Counted from the stretch's first letter, positions 34,300 to 42,455 are shown. The stretch is DNA of 64,000 bases from Eubacteriales bacterium (GCA_030524455.1 JAUNGT010000001.1:186001-250000), one strand, 5' to 3'. Numbers and translations are program-made. Notes: generated from the letters alone by a model not told the origin.

Positions 34300-34425
34300 T
34301 AACATACAAGCAGAGTATCCACTCTCACCCTATAGCGATCGGGCTCATAGGCGTTCACATTTTTTCTTCCGTTTTTGAGAAAGCGGGGAATCTTTGGGAG
34401 TGGATTGGGTTATCCACTTTTTTTA
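34300..34425 (+). ncRNA. L20-type autoregulatory leader of infC-rpmI-rplT
   Basis: The leader holds GCAGAGTATCCACTCTCACC (about 34309-34328) and ends in a terminator: AGTGGAT (34399-34405), TGGGTT, ATCCACT (34412-34418), T6. The upstream ATCCACTC can pair with the terminator 5' arm GAGTGGAT, giving an antiterminator. This is the layout of the Firmicutes L20 leader, where L20 binding triggers attenuation. Structure inferred by eye. Confidence 0.75.
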
Positions 34426-34451
34426 TTTTCATCTTATGGAGGGAAGCAGCC

Positions 34452-34958
34452 ATTAGCGAATTATTTATCAACGAACAGATCAGAGACAAGGAAATCCGTT
34501 TAATCGGGGAGGACGGCGCACAGCTGGGCATTATGCCTCCCAGGGAAGCACAGAAGCTGGCAGACGAAGCGGGACTGGATCTGGTAAAGATTGCGCCCAC
34601 AGCAAAGCCGCCGGTCTGCAAGATTGTGGATTACGGCAAGTACCGCTACGAGCTTGCCCGTAAGGAGAAGGATGCCAAGAAGAAGCAGAAGGTCATCGAG
34701 ATCAAGGAGATCCGCATGTCCCCCAATATCGACACCAACGACTTGAACACCAAGGTCAGCGCGGCGCGCAAGTTTTTGGAGAAGGGGAACCGCGTGAAGG
34801 TGACGCTTCGTTTCCGCGGACGCGAGATGGCGCATATGTCCAGCAGCAAGCACATTCTGGACGATTTCGCGCAGATGCTGTCCGACGTTTCCACCGTGGA
34901 GAAGATGCCCAAGGTGGAAGGCAGGAGCATGATCATGTTTTTAACTGGAAAACGCTGA
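34452..34958 (+). CDS. infC: Translation initiation factor IF-3 (AUU start)
   Basis: 168 aa from an ATT codon at 34452, giving M-SELFINEQIRDKEIRLIG, the normal IF-3 N-terminus. GGAGGG (34438-34443) is eight bases upstream; no ATG or GTG fits. IF-3 binds the 30S subunit and checks the start codon, and a non-standard AUU start in infC is a known way for IF-3 to repress its own translation. N domain, lysine-rich linker (KEKDAKKKQK) and C domain are all present. Upstream open frame belongs to the leader, not the protein. Confidence 0.93.
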   Translation: MSELFINEQIRDKEIRLIGEDGAQLGIMPPREAQKLADEAGLDLVKIAPTAKPPVCKIVDYGKYRYELARKEKDAKKKQKVIEIKEIRMSPNIDTNDLNTKVSAARKFLEKGNRVKVTLRFRGREMAHMSSSKHILDDFAQMLSDVSTVEKMPKVEGRSMIMFLTGKR

Positions 34959-35012
34959 GCGTGCAGTTAAAATATACGTTTTGGAGAATGAAGTAACAGG
35001 AGGAAATCAGAT

Positions 35013-35210
35013 ATGCCTAAAATGAAAACAAGCAGAGCTGCTGCAAAACGTTTTAAAGTGACGGGAACCGGTAAGCTGAAGAGAGCGAAAGCCTACAAGA
35101 GCCATATCTTAACCAAGAAGTCCACCAAGAGAAAGAGAAATCTCAGGAAGGCGGCGATGACCGACGCTACCAACGTTAAGAATATGAAGAAGATTTTACC
35201 GTATTTATAA
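35013..35210 (+). CDS. rpmI: 50S ribosomal protein L35
   Basis: 65 aa, very basic, with [20 protein letters not shown] and a C-terminal LPYL as in all L35 proteins. ACAGGAGGAAATC precedes the ATG. Middle gene of the infC-rpmI-rplT operon. Confidence 0.96.
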   Translation: MPKMKTSRAAAKRFKVTGTGKLKRAKAYKSHILTKKSTKRKRNLRKAAMTDATNVKNMKKILPYL

Positions 35211-35232
35211 GGCGTAAGGAGGAATCAGCAAG

Positions 35233-35589
35233 ATGGCAAGAGTAAAAGGCGGCATGAGTGCCAGAAGGAAACATAATAAAGTATTGAAGCTTGCGAAGGG
35301 CTACAGAGGCGCGAGAAGCAAGCAGTACAGAGTAGCAAAGCAGTCTGTTATGAGAGCGCTGACCTCTTCCTACGCTGGACGTAAGGAGCGTAAGCGTCAG
35401 ATGAGACAGCTGTGGATCGCCCGTATCAATGCGGCGGCCCGCATCAACGGCCTGTCCTATTCCAAGTTCATGTTCGGCTTAAAGCAGGCCGGCGTGGAGA
35501 TGAACAGAAAGATGCTGGCAGAGATGGCAGTCAACGACGCGGCAGGCTTTGCAACCCTGGCAGAGCTGGCGAAGTCCAAGATCGCATAA
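35233..35589 (+). CDS. rplT: 50S ribosomal protein L20
   Basis: 118 aa, standard length. Starts [20 protein letters not shown] and holds the RNA-binding helical region [18 protein letters not shown]20 is needed for early 50S assembly and, in Firmicutes, represses this operon by binding the leader. TAAGGAGG lies before the ATG, 22 bases after rpmI. A terminator follows 20 bases after the stop. Confidence 0.97.
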   Translation: MARVKGGMSARRKHNKVLKLAKGYRGARSKQYRVAKQSVMRALTSSYAGRKERKRQMRQLWIARINAAARINGLSYSKFMFGLKQAGVEMNRKMLAEMAVNDAAGFATLAELAKSKIA

Positions 35590-35608
35590 GCATTATAGAG
35601 AAGCTTGC

Positions 35609-35648
35609 GGAACCTTCTGGAAGGCGAACTTTCAGAAGGTTCCTTTTA
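35609..35648 (+). terminator. Terminator after rplT
   Basis: GGAACCTTCTG (35609-35619) pairs with CAGAAGGTTCC (35633-35643), then TTTTA. Confidence 0.82.
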
Positions 35649-35785
35649 TGTGCGATACGCCCTGCAAGCGGCTGCCGTGCTTGCACAGGCAGCCATTTGC
35701 AGGGCAACGGACAGCGAACAGCTTTGCTGTGAGCTGTCCGCGGTATCGCGGCGGATAGGGAAAGAAAATCTTTCCCTATCCGATT
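35649..35785 (+). repeat. Family 2 structured repeat, copy 2
   Basis: Outer stem GCGATAC (35652-35658) with GTATCGC (35743-35749); CCCTGCAA/TTGCAGGG and GGCTGCC/GGCAGCC inside, as in copy 1. Between these lies an extra nested hairpin (GGACAGC...GCTGTCC, about 35709-35739) absent from copy 1. It ends with a 13-pair hairpin GGATAGGGAAAGA (35753-35765) / TCTTTCCCTATCC (35769-35781). Confidence 0.8.
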
Positions 35786-35801
35786 ATACGGAGGAATTGA
35801 T

Positions 35802-36998
35802 ATGAGACAGGAGCGCGAAAAAAAGGATACCGGCGCAAAAAAGGCGGTGAAATGTCCCCATTTCGGAAAGTGCGGAGGCTGCAAATATCTGCAGCTGTCC
35901 TATGAGGAGCAGCTGGCGGCAAAGAGACGGACGGTGCGGGAGCTGATGGAAAAGCACTGTAAGGTGCGCCCTGCCATCGCGGCGGAAAACCCCTGGCACT
36001 ACCGCTGCAAGGTGCAGGCCGTGTTCGGGCTGGACCGGAAAAAAAGACAGATCTCGGGGGTGTACGAGGAAAAATCTCATCGGATCCTGCCGGTGGAGAG
36101 CTGTCTGATCGAGGACGAAAAGGCGGACGCAATCATCGGCTCCGTGCGGGAGCTTTTAAAATCCTTCAAAATCAAGGTCTACGACGAGGACACCGGCTAT
36201 GGCCTGCTGCGCTATGTGCTGGTGCGCCGGGCGGCCTTTACCGGGGAGATTATGGTCGTTCTTGTGACGGCCTCCCCGGTGTTTCCCTCCAAGAAAAATT
36301 TTGTGGAGGCGCTGCGGCGGCTGCATCCGGAAATTACCACGGTGGTGCAGAACATCAATGACCGGACGGACAGCCTGGTGCTCGGCAGCCGCTTCCAGAC
36401 GCTTTTTGGCAGAGGCTACATTGTGGACCGGCTCTGCGGGTGCAGCTTTAAGATTTCCCCCGGCTCCTTCTACCAGGTCAATCCGCCTCAGGCGCAGAAG
36501 CTTTATGAAAAGGCCATCGAGCTGGCGGGGCTGACCGGCCGGGAGACGGTGGTGGACGCCTATTGCGGGACCGGTACGATCGGGATCATCGCGGCCGGGC
36601 AGGCAAAGCAGGTGCTGGGAGCGGAGTCGAACCCGGAGGCCGTCCGGGACGCGGTTGGCAATGCCAGGGCAAATGACGTCAAAAACATCCGGTTTTACCG
36701 GGAGGACGCGGGGCGTTTCCTGCAGGGCTGCGCAGCGGACGGCATGGCGGTGGACGTGCTTTTGATGGATCCGCCCCGGGCGGGCAGCAGCGAAGCCTTT
36801 CTGGAGGCCGCGGCCTGTATCGGGCCGAAGCGCATCGTCTATGTGTCCTGCAACCCGGTCACCCTGGAGCGGGACGTGGCCTTTTTGGAGAAAAAGGGCT
36901 ACCGGGCCCGTGAGGTCTGGCCCGTGGACATGTTCCCCTGGTCGGGAGCGGTTGAGGCAGTCTGCGTGTTGGATCGGAAACAGGAAAAAAGTCGTTGA
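35802..36998 (+). CDS. rlmD: RlmD/RumA-type 23S rRNA (uracil-C5) methyltransferase
   Basis: 398 aa. SAM-dependent methylation of a uracil C5 in 23S rRNA (TrmA/RumA superfamily). An N-terminal iron-sulfur motif is visible (CPHFGKCGGCKY, about residue 18, plus a later Cys in VESCLIED), then VDAYCGTGTIGI (SAM site, about 250), LLMDPPRAG (about 320) and the nucleophile Cys in VSCNP (about 349). TACGGAGGAATT precedes the ATG. RlmCD-type dual specificity is possible. Its stop codon lies within the -35 of the next promoter. Confidence 0.88.
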   Translation: MRQEREKKDTGAKKAVKCPHFGKCGGCKYLQLSYEEQLAAKRRTVRELMEKHCKVRPAIAAENPWHYRCKVQAVFGLDRKKRQISGVYEEKSHRILPVESCLIEDEKADAIIGSVRELLKSFKIKVYDEDTGYGLLRYVLVRRAAFTGEIMVVLVTASPVFPSKKNFVEALRRLHPEITTVVQNINDRTDSLVLGSRFQTLFGRGYIVDRLCGCSFKISPGSFYQVNPPQAQKLYEKAIELAGLTGRETVVDAYCGTGTIGIIAAGQAKQVLGAESNPEAVRDAVGNARANDVKNIRFYREDAGRFLQGCAADGMAVDVLLMDPPRAGSSEAFLEAAACIGPKRIVYVSCNPVTLERDVAFLEKKGYRAREVWPVDMFPWSGAVEAVCVLDRKQEKSR

Positions 36999-37023
36999 CA
37001 AACAATATTATACAGCATATACT
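36995..37023 (+). promoter_or_regulatory. Promoter of the padR envelope operon
   Basis: Consensus TTGACA (36995-37000), 17-base spacer, TATACT (37018-37023), overlapping the rlmD stop codon. Confidence 0.8.
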
Positions 37024-37034
37024 ATAGGCATAAA

Positions 37035-37059
37035 CAATATTATATATCATATAATATTG
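37035..37059 (+). promoter_or_regulatory. Candidate PadR operator palindrome
   Basis: Perfect 11-base arms CAATATTATAT (37035-37045) and ATATAATATTG (37049-37059) around ATC, lying just after the transcription start. A half copy, AACAATATTATA, also lies in the promoter spacer (37001-37012). Very AT-rich against a GC-rich background. Confidence 0.7.
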
Positions 37060-37096
37060 CCGGGCAGAAAAACGGTTTGGGAAAGGAAGTGGCGGG

Positions 37097-37420
37097 ATGG
37101 TTTTTAACACGGGGGCGGCCCTGCTGGACGCCATTGTTCTGGCTGTGGTGTCGCGGGAGCCTGGGGGCACCTACGGCTACCGGATCACGCAGCAGGTCCG
37201 GCAGGCCATTGAGCTGTCGGAGTCCACGCTCTACCCGGTGCTGCGCAGGCTGCAGAAGGATGATTGTCTGGAGGTTTATGACATGGAGTGCAGCGGACGT
37301 AACCGGAGATACTATCAGATTACGGGGAAGGGAAGCGCCCAGCTTCGTCTGTACGAGGAAGAATGGAGGATGTATTCGGAGAAGATTACCCGTTTGTTTG
37401 AGGGAGGAAATCAGCCATGA
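37097..37420 (+). CDS. PadR family transcriptional regulator
   Basis: 107 aa, the short PadR class. Winged helix with YGYRITQQVRQAIELSESTLYPVLRRLQ (wHTH; about residues 25-52) and GRNRRYYQITGKG, the wing. These proteins usually repress their own operon together with an adjacent HAAS-domain (DUF1700) protein, as here. Start ATG 37097 follows GGAAG. The palindrome at 37035-37059 is the obvious binding candidate. Confidence 0.9.
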   Translation: MVFNTGAALLDAIVLAVVSREPGGTYGYRITQQVRQAIELSESTLYPVLRRLQKDDCLEVYDMECSGRNRRYYQITGKGSAQLRLYEEEWRMYSEKITRLFEGGNQP

Positions 37421-38067
37421 ACAGAGCGGAATTTATGGGGAGGCTCAGGATCCTGCTTGCAGGCATCCCGGAGAGCGAAAGAGAAGCGGCGCTGCAGTAT
37501 TACAACGACTATCTGGACGATGCCGGGACGGAGAACGAGGAGGAGGTACTGGCGTCCCTGGGAAGCCCGGAGAAGGTGGCGGCCTCCATCCGGGAGGGAT
37601 TGCAGGAGGAAGGGCAAATGCAAGGATCTTTGCCCGTGCAGTCGGGCCGCTATCGGAGCGGCCGCAGGGAGGAAGGCGGCCGCAGCGCGCTGTGGCTGAT
37701 TCTGGCAGTGCCGGCAGCGCTGGTGATTATCCCCACGGGCTTTGCGCTGGTTGTGACGGCGGGGGTGCTGGCGCTGGTGTTTTTGTTCTTGCTTGCGGTG
37801 TTTTTCCTGGTCGGTGTGACCTGTATTGTGGGCGGCATTGCGGCCCTGCTGGAGCTTTTGGCGTTTTCTGCGTCGCCGGCGGAGGCCATGCTGCGCGCCG
37901 GATCGGGGCTTTTAAGCATCGGGCTTGGGATTTTGCTGGCGCTGTTTATGGGGTGGGTCATGGCATCCGTCTGCCCGAAGGCGTTTCGGGGGATAAAGGG
38001 CTTTTTGGGACGGAAGCTGCGCAGCCGCAGCGGAAGGAAGGAGGATCAGCATGAGAAAAGGGGTTAA
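37417..38067 (+). CDS. DUF1700 (HAAS domain) membrane protein
   Basis: 216 aa. N-terminal HAAS helical domain (about residues 1-60: LLAGIPESEREAALQYYNDY, then EEEVLASLGSPEKVAASI), a basic linker, and four hydrophobic helices (about 90-195). It overlaps padR by four bases (ATGA) and the next gene by 17 bases, so all three are translationally coupled. HAAS proteins are commonly encoded beside PadR regulators; they are thought to act as partners or sensors at the membrane. Confidence 0.85.
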   Translation: MNRAEFMGRLRILLAGIPESEREAALQYYNDYLDDAGTENEEEVLASLGSPEKVAASIREGLQEEGQMQGSLPVQSGRYRSGRREEGGRSALWLILAVPAALVIIPTGFALVVTAGVLALVFLFLLAVFFLVGVTCIVGGIAALLELLAFSASPAEAMLRAGSGLLSIGLGILLALFMGWVMASVCPKAFRGIKGFLGRKLRSRSGRKEDQHEKRG

Positions 38068-38917
38068 GGTCGCTTTGATTGCGGCGGGAATCTGCATTGT
38101 GTCCGGCGGGATTCTGATGGGGGCAGGCGCTGCGGGAGGCGCCGGTTTTGCCCGGCAGGGCGACGGCGGCCGGATGGCGGAGGAATGGTCGGAGACAGAT
38201 AGTTTTTTTGCAAAGCTGTTCCCCGGAAGCGGCTATTACAGCGGAAGAGAAGCGGAGGACGGCTATCCGGTCTATGACGGAGATTTTGAGACGCAGATCG
38301 AAAGCGCAGCCCTGCCGCTTTGTCTGGACGCGGAGCTGGGAGGCCACACGCTGGAGATCCTAGAAGGGGACGGGCAGGAGATTTTCCTGGAAGGGAGCAA
38401 CTGCGACCGGATTCAGTGCTATGTCCGGAAGGATACGCTCTATGTCCGGGACGTGGGAAAATGGAAAAAATATTTAAAGACCGGGAAACGGGAGCTTAAG
38501 CTGACCGTGCCTGCAGGGACCCGGTGGGAGTCTGCGAAGCTGGAGGTCGATATGGGGCTGATCCGTGCAGAGCGTCTGGAGGCAGACGAGACGTCCCTGA
38601 GCACGGACATGGGAAGCGTGGAGATCGGCGACCTCAGGACGGGCGGCCTGGAGGCGGAAACCAACATGGGCAGTATAGAGCTTTCCGGCAGAGTGGAGGG
38701 CGATGTGTCGGTGGAGACCGGGATGGGCTCCGTCGGGCTTTGGCTGTCCCAGCCAAAGGAGGACTTTAATTATACGGTCTCTGCAGAGATGGGAGAGGTG
38801 AATCTGGACGGGGAGGATTTCGACGGGCTTTCCCGGGAAAAGAGCATTGAAAACGGCGCGGACTGGGAGATGGAGCTTTCCACCTCCATGGGAAGTATTG
38901 ATATTTCCTTTGACTAG
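38051..38917 (+). CDS. DUF4097 (adhesin-like beta-helix) protein
   Basis: 288 aa. One N-terminal transmembrane helix or signal anchor (about residues 7-30), a Gly-rich spacer, then a repeated beta structure. Strands recur as 'TDMGSVEIGDL', 'TNMGSIELSG', 'TGMGSVGLWL' and 'TSMGSIDISF', the MGS signature of DUF4097 beta-solenoids (about residues 175-288). Likely on the outer face of the membrane. Its place between HAAS and PspC genes points to an envelope-stress module; function unproven. Confidence 0.82.
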   Translation: MRKGVKVALIAAGICIVSGGILMGAGAAGGAGFARQGDGGRMAEEWSETDSFFAKLFPGSGYYSGREAEDGYPVYDGDFETQIESAALPLCLDAELGGHTLEILEGDGQEIFLEGSNCDRIQCYVRKDTLYVRDVGKWKKYLKTGKRELKLTVPAGTRWESAKLEVDMGLIRAERLEADETSLSTDMGSVEIGDLRTGGLEAETNMGSIELSGRVEGDVSVETGMGSVGLWLSQPKEDFNYTVSAEMGEVNLDGEDFDGLSREKSIENGADWEMELSTSMGSIDISFD

Positions 38918-38965
38918 AGGTAAGATAAGAAAGGTCATTGGATTGTATGGGAAAGGAGAAGGAAG

Positions 38966-39175
38966 ATGAACAAAAAGAAATTATACCGCTCTGCCTCCAA
39001 CCGGATGGTGTGCGGCGTATGCGGAGGCCTTGGGGATTATACGGGGATCGATCCCACGGTGGTGCGCGTGTTATATGTGGTGCTCAGCCTGGTGGCGGGA
39101 GCCGGTTTGCTGGGGCTGATTCTGTATTTCATCCTTTCGGTGATTATTCCGGAGGATGACGGGATTGTGGACTGA
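38966..39175 (+). CDS. PspC domain protein
   Basis: 69 aa. Starts with the PspC signature LYRSASNRMVCGVCGGLGDY, followed by GIDPTVVRVLYVVLSL and one long transmembrane segment ending VIIPE. PspC proteins act in envelope-stress responses in other bacteria. AAGGAGAAGGAAG precedes the ATG. It belongs with the padR-DUF1700-DUF4097 genes. Confidence 0.9.
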   Translation: MNKKKLYRSASNRMVCGVCGGLGDYTGIDPTVVRVLYVVLSLVAGAGLLGLILYFILSVIIPEDDGIVD

Positions 39176-39191
39176 GAAAGGAGGATCTGGG

Positions 39192-39692
39192 ATGTTTCGG
39201 GAGATCAAACCGGAAGAATTAAAGGATAACGCTTTTGAGCTGATCGGGAAGGAATGGCTTTTGGTGGCGGCCAGCCGGGATGGAAAGAGCAACGCCATGA
39301 CCGCCAGCTGGGGCGGTGTGGGCGTGATGTGGGGCAAGCCGGTGGCATTTATCGTGCTGCGGCCTCAGCGCTACACAAAGACTTTTGTGGACAGCGCAGA
39401 TACCTTCTCCCTGGGCGTATTTCCGGAGGAGTGCCGCAGGATGATGAGCTATATGGGCACGGTGTCCGGGCGTGACGAGGACAAGATTGCAAAATGCGGC
39501 CTGACGGAGAGCCTGGTGGAGGGAGCTCCCGTGTTTGAGGAGAGCCGTCTGACGCTGGTGTGCCGCAAGCTGTTTGCGCAGCCTATGGAGGAAAGCTCCT
39601 TTTTGCAGAAGGAGACGGTGGAAAAGTGGTATCCCGAGAAGGATTTCCACACCCTTTACATCGCGGAGATCGAGAAAGTGCTGGTGAAATAA
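39192..39692 (+). CDS. Flavin reductase family protein
   Basis: 166 aa. A split-barrel FMN-binding protein: LVAASRDGKSNAMTASWGGVG near the N-terminus and VLRPQRYTKTFVDSADTFSLGVFPEE (about residues 50-75) match the flavin reductase/high-molecular-weight phenol-hydroxylase-reductase-like family common in Clostridia. ATG 39192 follows AAGGAGGATCTGG, 16 bases after pspC. It may reduce or carry FMN; the electron partner is unknown. Confidence 0.82.
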   Translation: MFREIKPEELKDNAFELIGKEWLLVAASRDGKSNAMTASWGGVGVMWGKPVAFIVLRPQRYTKTFVDSADTFSLGVFPEECRRMMSYMGTVSGRDEDKIAKCGLTESLVEGAPVFEESRLTLVCRKLFAQPMEESSFLQKETVEKWYPEKDFHTLYIAEIEKVLVK

Positions 39693-39698
39693 CCGATT

Positions 39699-40835
39699 AT
39701 GAGAGAGAAATGGCGGCGGATCAGAAGCAGGGTACGAAAGAGGCTGACCGAGGAAATCCGGCAGAGGGCATACTGGATGAGGAAATGGGAGGTCACCTGG
39801 AAAAATACCCTGGTGACCGCCGCCATTTTGCTGGGCGTAACCTTGGTTGCGGGCGTGTATCACCGGGTCTCTGCGGGGACAGTGAATATCATCATGTTTT
39901 ACACCATCGCCCTGATCTTCATCCCGCGCTTTACGGAGGGGTATGTGCCGGGCATCGTGGCGGCCATGGTGAGCGTGCTGGCCACTAACTTTTTTTTCAC
40001 GGAGCCCTATTATCGGATGAACCTGTCCCAGGACGGCTACCGGATCACGTTTTTCTGTATGCTTGTGATCGCCGTCACGGTCAGCGCCGTGACCTCCTAC
40101 ACCAAGCGCCAGTCCCAGATCCTTGCCCGGCAGGAAAAGCGCCTGATGGAGGCCGACAAGGAGAAAATGCGCGCCAATCTGCTGCGGGCGGTGTCCCATG
40201 ACCTGCGAACGCCGCTGACCGGCATCATCGGGGCCAGCAGCTCCTACCTGGAAAACGGGGATCTTCTTCCGGAGGAAAAAAAGCGGGAGCTGGTGCGCCA
40301 CATCGGGGAGGATGCGGACTGGCTTCTGAACATGGTGGAGAATCTGCTGACCGTGACCCGGATCCAGAACGGGGCGGCCAGCGTCAATAAGTCCGAGGAG
40401 CCGGTGGAGGAGGTGATGCAGGAGGCGGTGCAGCGCATCCGCAAGCGAATCCCCCAGATCCGGGTGCGGGTCCTTTTGCCGGAGGAGTTTGTGATGCTTC
40501 CCATGGATCCGCTGCTGATCGAGCAGGTGCTGATCAACCTGATGGAGAACGCCTTTTATTATGCGCCGAGCCGGCAGGGGATCGAGCTGTATGTCAGGAT
40601 CGGAGAGAGGGAGGTTGCTTTCTGTGTCAGGGATCACGGACCGGGCATTGAGAAGGAAAGGCTGGAGGCGATTTTTGACGGGGAGAGTCAGACCGGGAGC
40701 CCAGAGTCTGACAGTCACAGAGGGATGGGAATCGGCCTTTCCATCTGCAAGACGATTATCACCGCCCACGGCGGAAGGATATGGGCCGAAAATCAGGAGG
40801 ACGGGGCGCTGTTTTGCTTTACGCTGCCCCGATGA
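39699..40835 (+). CDS. KdpD-like sensor histidine kinase, short form
   Basis: 378 aa. It lacks the large N-terminal KdpD sensor and universal-stress domains. It starts with a basic segment, then DUF4118 with four membrane helices (about residues 38-125), a HisKA domain with AVSHDLRTPLTG (phosphorylated His, about residue 167) and a HATPase domain (NLMENAFYYAP about 280, GPGIEKE, GMGIGLSICK). No strong Shine-Dalgarno precedes the ATG, six bases after the flavin reductase gene. No kdpFABC pump genes are nearby. Confidence 0.85.
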   Translation: MREKWRRIRSRVRKRLTEEIRQRAYWMRKWEVTWKNTLVTAAILLGVTLVAGVYHRVSAGTVNIIMFYTIALIFIPRFTEGYVPGIVAAMVSVLATNFFFTEPYYRMNLSQDGYRITFFCMLVIAVTVSAVTSYTKRQSQILARQEKRLMEADKEKMRANLLRAVSHDLRTPLTGIIGASSSYLENGDLLPEEKKRELVRHIGEDADWLLNMVENLLTVTRIQNGAASVNKSEEPVEEVMQEAVQRIRKRIPQIRVRVLLPEEFVMLPMDPLLIEQVLINLMENAFYYAPSRQGIELYVRIGEREVAFCVRDHGPGIEKERLEAIFDGESQTGSPESDSHRGMGIGLSICKTIITAHGGRIWAENQEDGALFCFTLPR

Positions 40836-40848
40836 AAGGAGCGAACCG

Positions 40849-41565
40849 GTGACGACGAAGGAAACGATTCTGATTGTGGAGGACGAGGAGAATATCAGTG
40901 ATTTTATCGCCACCAGCCTGCGGGCCCAGGGCTATCGGACGGTATGCGCCCGGACGGCCGCAGAGGGCATCACGCTGGCTTCCTCGCTTTGTCCGGAGCT
41001 GATTTTGCTGGATCTCGGGCTGCCCGACCAGGACGGGCTGGAGGTGATCCGCAGCGTGCGCAGCTGGTCGCTTCTGCCCATTGTGGTGATTTCCGCGAGA
41101 AGCCAGGAGAAGGACAAGGTGGAGGCACTGGATCTGGGCGCGGACGATTATGTGACAAAGCCCGTGGGCGTCTCCGAGCTTTCCGCCCGGGTGCGCACGG
41201 CCCTGCGTCACGGGATGCTGGCGGCGGGCGTAAGGTCTGCCTCGGAGGTGTTCCGGACGGGAGGGCTGACGCTGGATTTCGGGAGACGGCAGGTAAAGAC
41301 GGATGGGAACGAGGTGCACCTGACCCAGGTGGAATACAAGATCGTCGCTTTTCTGGCAAGAAACGCCGGGCGGGTCATGACCTATGACGCTATCATTTCC
41401 CATGTGTGGGGCCCTTATATGGACGACAATAACCGGATTCTGCGGGTGAATATGGCGAACATCCGCCGGAAGCTGGAGAAAAATCCGGCGGAGCCGGCCT
41501 ATATTTTCACGGAGATCGGCGTCGGCTACCGCATGGCGGAGGAGGATTCCCCGCCGGAGGGCTGA
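40849..41565 (+). CDS. KdpE-like OmpR family response regulator
   Basis: 238 aa, GTG start with AAAGGAG upstream. Receiver domain with IVEDEEN (acidic pocket), phospho-acceptor Asp in LILLDLGLPDQDG (about residue 53) and Lys in VTKPVGV; C-terminal winged helix with HLTQVEYKIVAFLARNAG and VHVWGP-like recognition region. It lies 13 bases after its kinase. Its last 40 bases overlap the 3' end of the convergent pyridoxal kinase gene. Confidence 0.9.
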   Translation: MTTKETILIVEDEENISDFIATSLRAQGYRTVCARTAAEGITLASSLCPELILLDLGLPDQDGLEVIRSVRSWSLLPIVVISARSQEKDKVEALDLGADDYVTKPVGVSELSARVRTALRHGMLAAGVRSASEVFRTGGLTLDFGRRQVKTDGNEVHLTQVEYKIVAFLARNAGRVMTYDAIISHVWGPYMDDNNRILRVNMANIRRKLEKNPAEPAYIFTEIGVGYRMAEEDSPPEG

Positions 41566-42455
41566 CCATCGGTCGCTTTTCCGGAGGGCTGACAGCCGGG
41601 CACAAGCTGTCCCAGCAGGCTCTCGAAGCATACGCCCTCCTGCTCCGGGATGTGCAGGGCTTCCGAAGCGCGGATACAGTCTCCGATAAAGGAGGCCGCC
41701 TTCTGGACGGAGCCGGTAAAATCCTGCCCCAGCACGGCATCCGCGGTCAGGATAGCGGCGAAAATATCCCCGGTGCCGTGCCGGGAGGGCCCGGCGCTGG
41801 CCGTCTTGACCGAGGATGTGACAAGGGAGCCGTCGCTGTTTTGCAGGGAGATGAAATTGGAAAAGCCCTCCGTCCTGCCGTGCTGCCAGGAAAGCCCGGT
41901 GATGGCGATCCGGGAGGGGCCCAGGGCATGGAGCTTTTGGCAGAGCTGCAAAAGCTCCTCCTGGCTCCAGCCCTTTTCCTTCCAGGAAAGACCTGTCAGC
42001 AGACAGGCCTCGGTGATGTTTGGCGTGATAATGTCGGCCAGCCGCACCAGCTTCTTTAGCTGATCGGGGCGGGAGGGGGGGACGGTGCGGTAGGTCCTGC
42101 CCTGGTCGCCCATCACCGGGTCCACCAGGATCATGGGACAGCCCTTTTTGCGCTGGCTTTCCAAAAAGGAGGCGATGATGGGAATCTGCCCGCTTTTCCC
42201 GAGAAAGCCGCAGCAGATCCCGTCAAAGACCAGTCCGAGCCGATCCCACTGGGCCAGATACTCCGGAAGAAGCTCCGTCAGGTCCCGGCAGAAAAAGCCG
42301 GGAAAGCCGGTGTGATTGGAAAACAGCTCGGTGGGCACCGGGCAGGCCTGCACGCCCATGGCGCTCAGGATGGGCAGGGCCTCGGTGGTGGAGCAGCGCC
42401 CGTAGCCGGCAAAGCTGTTGATCGCGGCTACCCGCGGAGGAACACGCAGGTTCAT
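41526..42455 (-). CDS. pdxY: Pyridoxal/pyridoxamine kinase
   Basis: 309 aa. Phosphorylates pyridoxal or pyridoxamine with ATP, in vitamin B6 salvage (ribokinase fold). Starts RVAAINSFAGYGRCSTT, the PdxK/PdxY N-terminus; VDPVMGDQGRTYRTV (about residue 112), TPNITEACLLTG (about 150) and HGTGDIFAAIL with catalytic GTGD (about 228) are present. Its start overlaps the upstream ECF gene by four bases. The last about 25 residues (PSGKATDGQPSGG) are low-complexity and overlap the convergent regulator gene. Confidence 0.88.
   Translation of the reverse strand: MNLRVPPRVAAINSFAGYGRCSTTEALPILSAMGVQACPVPTELFSNHTGFPGFFCRDLTELLPEYLAQWDRLGLVFDGICCGFLGKSGQIPIIASFLESQRKKGCPMILVDPVMGDQGRTYRTVPPSRPDQLKKLVRLADIITPNITEACLLTGLSWKEKGWSQEELLQLCQKLHALGPSRIAITGLSWQHGRTEGFSNFISLQNSDGSLVTSSVKTASAGPSRHGTGDIFAAILTADAVLGQDFTGSVQKAASFIGDCIRASEALHIPEQEGVCFESLLGQLVPGCQPSGKATDGQPSGGESSSAMR

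Noticed and set aside
34248..34451. ATG-like start giving a 236-residue IF-3
   Set aside because: The frame passes through the promoter, leader and terminator; IF-3 aligns from the AUU at 34452.
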